Shown in pieces: positions 63,301 through 64,000 of a stretch of DNA of 64,000 nucleotides (position 1 is its first letter; every line of letters starts with the position of its first letter). Position numbers and translations under genes: made by a program. Source of the DNA: Branchinecta lynchi (lineage: Eukaryota > Arthropoda > Branchiopoda > Anostraca > Branchinectidae); the NCBI GenBank assembly GCA_023053575.1, contig JAKZAP010000007.1, forward strand, positions 16,459,508 to 16,523,507, read 5' to 3'. The notes beneath the pieces are model-generated. The model had not been told where the DNA came from, made no database searches, and saw nothing but the letters and a program-made list of their open reading frames with translations.

Positions 63301-63731
63301 TACGCATGACGTCAAGAATTCTGGCTTTTTGGCGTCAAGGCTGGAACGTATTTTTCTATTTTCAGCAAAATATCGTGCCACGGGCTAATCCGGCCGACCG
63401 CATCACAGAGATTCGTAGTCACCACGCTTACTACGCTCCCGAGCGTGGTAAGCAAATACTTACTATTTCGACAAGGTTGGAACAGTCTGCGTAGTAGCTT
63501 TTCACGAGGTTGGAACGGAAACAGTAACTAATAATTATTATTGTTGGTAGGGTGAAAAACCCTCATTGTGTCTCATGAAGGTTTTCAAACGAACAGGGAG
63601 TGTACCTAAGTCCACTTACTGTTTTTTGGATGTCAAGGATCTTTTCAAACGCTTCCAAGTTTGCAATTTCCGCCCTCAACTTCAACACCCTCAGGGATAA
63701 CTCCTCTGTATTTGTGTTGGCATTCCCTCCC
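39244..63731 (-). CDS. E2F4/5-like: E2F-family transcription factor (E2F4/5 type), 3' five exons
   Basis: Join on the minus strand: 63731-63620, 62933-62775, 61386-61138, 42864-42762, 39338-39244; phases agree and the stop is TGA at 39246-39244. The visible 238 residues cover, in order, the dimerisation coiled coil (LKLRAEIANLEAFEKILD), the marked box (FAYLTHDDICESF, then LEVPLPQ, then FQLHLKSEEEPISVLLVNKE), a charged linker with SPSRKRRKVE, and the C-terminal pocket-protein-binding tail (FRLTPPPGEKDYYFNL, GICDMFDLH). E2F proteins pair with DP to bind cell-cycle promoters. The tail binds retinoblastoma-family proteins. The tail and coiled coil resemble E2F4/5 more than E2F1-3, but the subtype is inference. 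The winged-helix DNA-binding exons and the start lie beyond 64000. One intron of 18.3 kb holds a whole retrovirus-like element in the same orientation. Confidence 0.92.
39400..39620 (-). repeat. Hammerhead-like core, copy 6
   Basis: Minus strand: CTGACGA, stem GACCCTT/AAGGGCC with loop GACAAG, then GAAATATTGCTGC, and downstream GTAGCGGACGTATCC. GCUGC can pair with GUAGC and AUAU with GUAU. This is a different stem sequence from copy 2, so pairing is kept while sequence changes. The family tail CAGTCAGCTTGGGCTCAAGG appears at 39582, on the plus strand, so a second fragment abuts. Confidence 0.6.
40195..40265 (-). repeat. Hammerhead-like core, degenerate copy
   Basis: The hairpin CCCTTCTTGGCAAGGG is intact but the flanking core has changed to CTGGAAGA and CTGAGATGTC on the minus strand. 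Confidence 0.4.
40603..40830. mobile_element. AGTTGCG MITE, left part only
   Basis: Begins AGTTGCGGTTTTGTAGATAC after AAT. It continues through GGTATCTGTTACCACGGTAA, then loses similarity where a LINE fragment starts near 40835. Apparently truncated by that LINE. Confidence 0.65.
40835..41720 (+). pseudogene. LINE reverse-transcriptase C-terminal remnant (CR1-like)
   Basis: Plus-strand reading gives IKEWAEERLLSFNISKC (40866-40920), LGVLVDNQLKFHSHTR (41029-41075), LNRSITSRSPKAFLGLYKAI and VRPNLNFGTCLASPQY (41112-41220), then TRVRQNSFTERVVNDRNSLS near 41466-41526. This is the thumb and C-terminal region of a CR1-like LINE. In-frame stops and a frameshift near 41343-41352 show it is inactive. 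A run of about 26 T lies at 41691-41716. Confidence 0.72.
42000..42738. mobile_element. AGTTGCG MITE copies, one split by a hammerhead-like element
   Basis: A fragment at 42000-42094 ends in AAAAACGCAACT plus AAT. A second copy begins near 42207 (TTGTTGTGTTTTTGCAGGTA), breaks near 42545, and its right end GGTATCTGGAAAAGCCCAACT plus AAT is at 42718-42741. The sequence between is the hammerhead-like element at 42560-42712. Confidence 0.6.
42560..42712 (+). repeat. Hammerhead-like core, copy 8 (best conserved), with family tail
   Basis: CTGACGA at 42590, 7-base stem strands GGACCCTT and AAGGGCC with loop GCCAAG, then GAAATATC (to 42625). Downstream GTAGCTGACGTATCCGTTGT precedes the family tail GAGTCAGCTTGGGCTCAAAG and ATATTTATA. 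It is inserted in a MITE. The plus orientation is opposite to E2F transcription. Confidence 0.62.
42762..42864 (-). CDS. E2F gene exon: acidic linker
   Basis: Acceptor AATATTTTAG|GTG and donor GAAA|GTAAGT; 103 nt, phase 0 to phase 1. It encodes acidic VISSDDRTGVEEVEISSEP. No domain is recognised alone, but both splice sites are strong and its phases bridge the exons at 61138 and 39338 exactly. Confidence 0.8.
43402..44084 (-). repeat. 3' LTR
   Basis: 683 bp and practically identical to the 5' LTR. The internal side carries a purine-rich polypurine tract GAAGGGGAAAGATA (44098-44085) directly before the LTR, as required to prime plus-strand synthesis. Confidence 0.92.
44471..45391 (-). CDS. 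Fifth ORF downstream of env: integrase-type zinc-binding region, basic patch, acidic tail
   Basis: 306 codons open between env and the 3' LTR. The first in-frame ATG is 18 codons in (the frame opens at a TTG), so the N-terminus may come from splicing. Residues 108-148 (HFYPGGYH, RKIMKRYYWPNIFPSVKEYF, then NCEC) have the layout of the retroviral integrase HHCC domain, though the Cys pair is C-x-C rather than C-x2-C. Residues 183-194 are very basic (KERNKRKRNKRR). The C-terminus is acidic with hydrophobics (EVDEGFVLDLGLDDCDSL). Catalytic core residues are absent. Inference: an accessory DNA/RNA-binding regulator derived from integrase, possibly a transactivator. I know of no described homologue. 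Confidence 0.7.
   Translation of the reverse strand: MDQFYLIPVQSKTRQKNKMDYPGKPQDLTDLEWPAWKTWYITKIDQDPELKEIWSKAANWGTTLTRNTSLFVKRGTVLFRKLCDTEGKNSYLLCLPQSERERIMWNNHFYPGGYHRLPDDTARKIMKRYYWPNIFPSVKEYFTKNCECKGDPLVGGATTWRLRTLRRQVLRRQLTANKIDTGKERNKRKRNKRRECVEEHEENTCMENMFVIDEYQEGNEEEENGILTMEGTEQSRKSISTMLNSTSICATKKLTTSTDVNRPPDNFSIFPELMTYFFPATAKALDAGEVDEGFVLDLGLDDCDSL
45591..47489 (-). CDS. env: Retroelement envelope glycoprotein (F-type, baculovirus-F/errantivirus-like)
   Basis: 632 residues with an ATG start and an N-terminal signal peptide (hydrophobic MFTLLLLFSIPFGIAE). A furin-type site RSSR at 129-132 is followed by a hydrophobic fusion-peptide-like stretch SLLPVIGQIEHLLWG and a long helical region. 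A single membrane span lies near 579-600, with a basic cytoplasmic tail. This layout is that of insect errantivirus and baculovirus F-like envelope proteins. The frame is open. Whether it is expressed is unknown. Confidence 0.85.
   Translation of the reverse strand: MEPKMFTLLLLFSIPFGIAEFTRGEVFTSNGVVFRKLGNLVNTEKSWSLVIRFDSAPFKRLDQRTKEISNEVLSLATMAGGHSPNSTSPKEITATLMVLLCETLRNETVQIRDSTERIVQAFSQEERHRSSRSLLPVIGQIEHLLWGTIDEETFGKLEKEVSLTVHATSQLLSVSKQHDRKIELLESCLNKALDSVITLKKHTEENLEMINVRESALVRNMNLHLAIHSASLSLQQATSILQSLELSLLTLVSKRLTTTLLEPSKLSEILKFISKKLPPGESLVIDGEKDSLLWYYTILETSVSIRNGIIYAVADIPLVSLQRIYTLYQIEAIPFRIPESGITVLVQPDSSLLAVDKEQVYYATPTFVDLHSCKTYKDIRLCHWNIIPYRTNARKSCLIRILQQSTTIIPAECTVSVLANLTREHWLRLSDAEFLFSLPAPQIAIQTCKNQEKGLNNIVSKRLSIEGMGVLTVPANCKVSTEEAELVSIQHFRFSPKVEHKELPLHDVTPLLSGSFSADSPVQKASLGDLKLPAKVSTSHAATLFTLQEVEDSLQHKVPIFGSESERLAYYQNSSRTDITTILSLSLGGSIMLIMMLRFIRNKIKHTKTRRTTIMLEPLHIAPELPPRPVAN
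47706..52193 (-). CDS. pol: Retroelement pol: reverse transcriptase, RNase H, integrase, long C-terminal tail
   Basis: 1495 codons. In order: linker (1-280), reverse transcriptase (about 290-480; GYRIVSDFRELNKLTIPDTY, active-site YLDDIILYN near 461), RNase H (first Asp in ILECDASQKAIAGVL near 606), integrase zinc finger (HAGFGHLG near 838 and CEECAKRK near 878), and a catalytic core with Asp in LSIDIWG near 904, Asp in LSDRGVQF near 968 and Glu in NNSVLERRHR near 1003. A GPY/F-like region follows near 1130. The last ~300 residues are Pro/Ser/Glu-rich with no known domain, unusually long for a Ty3/gypsy pol. The first residue given is a TTG; real initiation is by frameshift. Confidence 0.93.
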   Translation of the reverse strand: MIQKGSSDFTKSFSHHNSENGINRRIPPTSSNYPETTKYNSDSRPGRDRTRKPTSFLNQIPTREKQITEVIDSWKRLLQSAKVARNTSRREFNHTRTENDSYSIQDRSNSPVEETVKAVFSAKLCSRVTLQPRSAKKVRIKIEGPTTLEGEQSGVVEPSLPQRYKDVSIEDQLIRIENSLGNILVMNLSNKKIRLPKSIIASFEPITEEDISRLSHKPITANSATRRTEQDIADHQREDAAHNNDDDYGMTREEFLSQFKLEHLKPELRQKVENILFKHRSVFSRNENDVGKTDIVEHEIRVTGGPVNVKPYKIPYHVRDWLKTKLESMCDQGILKESNSPWNFPILVLKKKGGNGYRIVSDFRELNKLTIPDTYPLPNMTELIDSLGGASKYYTSVDLVNGFWQVAMDLASIDLTSFNVPGLGSYSWNRMPMGLRNAPATFQRLANTMFKDQLFKQILCYLDDIILYNSSEDSHLKGLEMMFTRFATAGLKLSPKKTSIFQTKISFLGHVIDKGNISPDPAKLVVVKNLQPPTTLKQCRSVCGLLSYFRRFVKEFAKKARPLTELMKKSDTKTFKCTDEAKKALDILKEDLLKAPVVRLPNFSDQFILECDASQKAIAGVLKGRNETEEYVVYYGSRALTATEQNYSTVERECLALIEFCQFFKHYLLGRPTPFILRTDQKSLTWLLNGKEPPNGKLSRWIMKLQQFYYEVEHIPGKKNALADHLTRISTNDDEEEGKETSNELCVSTAIREDASSPLSKSNIAKRQKEDRFCKSIVCSLTEGDPLPSDLTRYRNDLDNFEKSQLLLRYVTYQQKYRQDDLKILPVIPEVLEGEAIRMAHAGFGHLGVSKTIYRLKYLYYVPAIHSKVQKFVNMCEECAKRKTHVHPTAPLGTLPMPECVFSTLSIDIWGAGALPVTESNNRSVLTAVDHFTGYCFAWAMPDQKATTVARILATELILKYGKPLKILSDRGVQFLAQVTDELLKFLKIKRWYNSSYHPQNNSVLERRHRVLGDALSVYTKNNLNNWDLDLRYVTFCMNTAHSPEHGDTPFFLFHLRDPYVGLTEIEQERTYYNMDSFKQEFIMRMKKSMEVVKEKLENSKSRQQYYYNQKVRNYHVYEPGDIVWLDKPTLGKECHKLRERYDFPYRVLVKLSNDLTYEIQHTVSGAITKAHHNRLKHGYHPTPWQCKVDETSIPENHVPQQDNREAPSIATSRHWNDVRPIHWRNSMIDSTKELDEYLLGSCPDETPAMVPIQVPLQTSTAPTMQGQALNPAPVENPPEPTAAAVMSEELHSLASPAPCLAPETPNTRSSPRSEISDQQRILLDIEEVPRNEDGNSDNSQRLSHDRRLESSQYPDGNRSETPLLIRFDDQSMPTESVPMPTLSPALAPLYENDGFRRYENVDIESPEPIYAEIGEAGPSRQRRNPQSFFRKTYDRMSAVFSPHETDYHSEPTGRSKFRKRYDERRQRHGLSSVPEDVRTKSGRESKAPKRLHFS
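52190..52702 (-). CDS. pro: Retroelement aspartic protease region
   Basis: Contains CLLDTGAAASLIS, the D-T/S-G active site of retropepsins, then hydrophobic flap-like segments and DCILGYAFMRDHG, the second conserved block. The frame ends at 52190 just as the pol frame (one base earlier) is already open, so pol is probably reached by a -1 shift. A GAAAAAC run near 52225 is a weak slip-site candidate. There is no convincing ATG; translation likely comes from gag. Confidence 0.82.
   Translation of the reverse strand: MWADLLTSTCFTLYNRGSIRCLLDTGAAASLISNGLFRKLPKLVQESAVPANIEITAVNGSSMVGGRKVDIEFRYRSRKMVTNVIVCDSLPFDCILGYAFMRDHGVDIQAAKGTIEIDMEAPLRTWSMHAMTPAATIQSGYFQVGYPRNVKNVHYLTKEKRRRTSGIRYT
52792..53445 (-). 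pseudogene. gag: gag, 3' portion with CCHC zinc knuckle
   Basis: Continues the capsid-like domain (VREYADLIRKS, IFEAFKNGLPTRLL, LARQTRTVQQAVELI) and ends in a nucleocapsid-like region with the zinc knuckle CRKCNGPNHYARNC (C-x2-C-x4-H-x4-C). The apparent ATG at 53445 is at the LINE junction and is not the original start. The protein is split from its N-terminal part by 2.45 kb. Confidence 0.85.
53446..55897 (-). mobile_element. 5'-truncated non-LTR retrotransposon nested in gag
   Basis: Carries one 744-residue open frame (55863-53629). The N-terminus retains only the end of the AP-like endonuclease (VSNLDHLIVSHPS, then EDDHLPLTF). The reverse-transcriptase blocks follow in order: NSFRPITVSCTVSKIFEYVL, ICSIDISGAFDNVVHSQALY, GVRQGGVLSPYIF, the active-site box AYADDILLVSRT, GLEINLSKCEYPCFG. 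The 3' end has a short UTR and an ATAA-repeat tail abutting gag at 53446. A ~23-bp sequence is doubled at the 5' end (near 55852-55900). The family is CR1/jockey-like and not placed precisely. Confidence 0.87.
53629..55863 (-). CDS. LINE ORF2 fragment: endonuclease end plus reverse transcriptase, 744 residues
   Basis: Uninterrupted from near the truncated 5' end to a stop at 53629. It encodes the last part of an AP endonuclease, an unbroken reverse transcriptase with YADD at the active site, and a C-terminal region (FKYCKFLMYLPKSVRNRKLV, HEILSQFFIPEPD). Missing most of the endonuclease, it cannot be a complete autonomous protein. The lack of internal stops indicates a recent insertion. Confidence 0.87.
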   Translation of the reverse strand: MNTNILAPSIRTDLFTESLPSGYCIVEKSLPYTYRHNRGGTVSNLDHLIVSHPSVADGTVEVDDEKIEDDHLPLTFKLALPADCVKSTTSQPQTWIKKRNWNRLDPVLYIATLTTLLTAVKIPFHLLQTSIHVTGSSIDLNFYYSEVVHCLKTAASVAVPFENVRVGTRKRLWRVCPEVKKAKNHAKFWLRLWIACGRPISGTVFDLKKKTKREYKFCLKSARLNGADAPTDRKSWNKVLLSDKCCAVSPSKLTSSDWINHYRNLFTQCNMRVQQFFYSLLSRLLPVKISQSSVFAVTSNAVEKAVCRLKKTGSVDIDGISSEFFKTECPVLIQHLQLLFQMFLSQSQVPNSFLAGTVTSVLKRGKDPELCNSFRPITVSCTVSKIFEYVLLPELLQKGNFGNMQLGFRDGTGCAHAHHVLTKIMRQATLNRSTIHICSIDISGAFDNVVHSQALYSLARSGVNSSILCLLKYWYANSSIRVKWQGHLSENISVNHGVRQGGVLSPYIFKSAISDCLDSLLPAYLFKEISISYIAYADDILLVSRTKSTLSKNMKILANKLSDIGLEINLSKCEYPCFGRTTTSERPSVAIGSFSIFSSESLKWLGLTFKSTLSLTCSSILKTVSNSIRFGYGRLVPNRGKYSRKALGRLYSAFCGPYIHNCSGVYHILRKKDVKNLRSCFFKYCKFLMYLPKSVRNRKLVSNFNVQDSINTLFRSHSNLFSLHKHPALSAHEILSQFFIPEPD
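55885..56643 (-). pseudogene. gag: gag, 5' portion (interrupted by LINE)
   Basis: ATG at 56643 lies 35 bp inside the 5' LTR. About 250 residues: a Pro/Gln/Ser/Thr-rich N-terminus (VSAQLSTNGSSQLPPAITPV), then a capsid-like helical region (LVSQRVELCQMIPQYSGNTD, DEFASKITLFSQFVPGMD, SAMLSFRLTGSALDFLTM). The frame runs into the nested LINE near 55897 and stops, the last few residues being LINE-derived. The remainder of gag is at 53445-52792. Confidence 0.85.
56666..56676 (-). other. Candidate tRNA primer-binding site
   Basis: TGGTGGCAGTG begins with TGG, the complement of a tRNA CCA end, two bases after the 5' LTR. The tRNA was not identified. Confidence 0.45.
56679..57361 (-). repeat. 5' LTR
   Basis: 683 bp. 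In element orientation it starts TATAGTGATGC and ends CTTCAGTATA, so TATAGTG and TATACTG form imperfect inverted termini. Two bases inside it lies a candidate primer-binding site, TGGTGGCAGTG (56676-56666). Confidence 0.92.
57443..58090. mobile_element. Foldback element with ~130-bp inverted arms
   Basis: The left arm includes CAGCGAAATAAAGCCAGGCA, GATCTACCATGGTCCAGGAC and CTTCCCCAAATTTTT. The right arm has the inverse complements GGGGAAGGTCCTGGACCATG, GGTAGATCAT and TGGCTTTATTTCGCTG. It is 648 bp and AT-rich between the arms. It lies about 80 bp from the retroelement 5' LTR. Confidence 0.75.
58130..60440. repeat. Degenerate satellite-like array, ~135-bp modules
   Basis: Modules share TTTTGGCCGGATTCCGGGC, GAACTACTTGTCCGGCAAGA, ATGGTTTTCACCATCGTGTT, CAGCATGTCTTCTTACCCC and CAACTTCAAATAAAACTTTT. 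Occurrences start near 58190, 58745, 59565, 59700, 59845, 59985 and 60115. Intercalated CAAAATATCTCAACCCCTTC-type phrases (58370, 58980, 59065, 60340) also occur near 5875. Non-coding. Related sequence lies at 43060-43401, on the other side of the retroelement, which seems to have landed in it. Confidence 0.65.
60460..61130. other. AT-rich intron sequence
   Basis: Intron sequence of the E2F gene between the modular array and the exon at 61138. It contains an AATAATAATAATAAT microsatellite near 61078-61092. No gene or repeat partner is recognised. Confidence 0.4.
61138..61386 (-). CDS. E2F gene exon: end of marked box and linker
   Basis: Acceptor TTCCTTTTCAG|AAC and donor GAG|GTAGAC; 249 nt, 83 codons. 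FQLHLKSEEEPISVLLVNKE completes the marked box. The rest is a low-conservation linker with the basic cluster SRKRRKVE, a possible nuclear-localisation signal, and IKTESPPL, which resembles a sumoylation-type motif. Reading on past the donor meets a stop within a few codons. Confidence 0.88.
61847..62520 (+). repeat. Modular interspersed repeat, copy 6
   Basis: Starts ACAAGAACTGAAAGCTCATA, as in other copies. It contains GCCAAGTTTCATGGTCATAG, CTCTAAGCGTTTTACGAGAT and a C run near 62312. GTTGTCAAGGCTGGATCTCT and TGGTATTCCACTCACTGACA match, in inverse orientation, sequence at 29889-30040. It lies in the E2F intron between 61387 and 62774. Confidence 0.65.
62775..62933 (-). CDS. E2F gene exon: start of marked box
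   Basis: Acceptor TTTCCTTTAG|TGG and donor GAG|GTAAGC; 159 nt, phase 0 at both ends, 53 codons. WMTQSLKNIMDES and FAYLTHDDICESF are diagnostic E2F marked-box residues, followed by APPSAVLEVPLPQ. Confidence 0.92.
63280..63560. repeat. Dispersed repeat copy B (partner at 5061-5400)
   Basis: Shares CTACGCATGAC, TTCTGGCTTTTTGGCGTCAA, CACGCTTACTACG, CCCGAGCGTGGTAAGC and GTAGTAGCTTTTCACGAGGT with the left copy. It lies in an E2F intron just downstream of the coiled-coil exon. Confidence 0.6.
63620..63731 (-). CDS. E2F gene exon: coiled coil
   Basis: Acceptor CTTGTTTTAG|G and donor ACA|GTAAGT; 112 nt, entering in phase 2. It encodes GGNANTNTEELSLRVLKLRA followed by a heptad-like stretch, matching the leucine-zipper region of E2F4/5. 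The exon before it is outside the window. Confidence 0.9.
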
Positions 63732-64000
63732 CTAAAACAAGAACTTAATGGTAACATAATTTACGCAGAACGAAATGGTATTACGCAGAAGAAGTAGCAG
63801 AAGTCAACCCGACAGCTGAACCAATAAAATATGTCTAAAGCAGTATGTGATTAAAACAAATACAAATAAGTCAAAACATGGTTCAAAAGCACAAGGAGGG
63901 GCGTCATTCGGGTGGCCAGGGATGGGCACTTGCCTGTCTATAGCTTTCCAAGGGGTCCAGTCACCCATGACAAAATCATTTAATCGGCAAGAAAGGCAGA

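Overview
This window is eukaryotic nuclear DNA from an invertebrate animal. It contains split genes with clean GT-AG introns, metazoan protein families, and a dense load of LINEs, MITE-like elements and a retrovirus-like LTR element. The species cannot be fixed from sequence alone. A chaoptin-like leucine-rich-repeat (LRR) gene and an env-bearing Ty3/gypsy element fit an arthropod or other ecdysozoan, but this is inference.

Two host genes could be rebuilt exon by exon; both are on the minus strand and their splice phases agree throughout. (1) A large extracellular LRR protein runs from an ATG at 24608 to a stop at 389. It has eight coding exons, 5001 coding nt and 1666 codons, with a signal peptide, LRRNT cap, about 33 LRRs, LRRCT cap, a 650-residue Ser/Thr/Pro-rich stalk and a hydrophobic C-terminus that could be a GPI signal. 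(2) The 3' part of an E2F transcription factor of the E2F4/5 type lies at 63731 to 39244. Five exons cover the coiled coil, marked box, a variable linker and the pocket-protein-binding tail. Its DNA-binding exons lie beyond the right edge.

Layout: 0.4-24.6 kb is the LRR gene, with introns holding LINE remnants, tandem duplications, MITEs, a tRNA-like sequence and long modular repeats. 24.6-39.2 kb is intergenic and repeat-rich (two foldback elements, a MITE family with long inverted ends, LINE fragments). 39.2-63.7 kb is the E2F gene. Its 18.3-kb intron between 61137 and 42865 holds a 13.96-kb retrovirus-like element (43402-57361) in the same orientation. That element has LTRs differing at one site seen, gag, protease, pol, env and a fifth ORF downstream of env. 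Its gag is broken by a nested LINE.

Most unusual observations: the fifth ORF (integrase-type zinc-binding region, basic patch, acidic tail) suggests an accessory regulator. A 378-bp inverted-repeat element in intron 1 of the LRR gene carries a copy of 93 bp of that same gene's exon 4. A dispersed family has the core of a hammerhead ribozyme (CTGANGA, hairpin, GAAA). A second dispersed family is built from ~140-bp modules with conserved ends. Some MITE families have readable inverted ends and, in one family, matching AAT target duplications.
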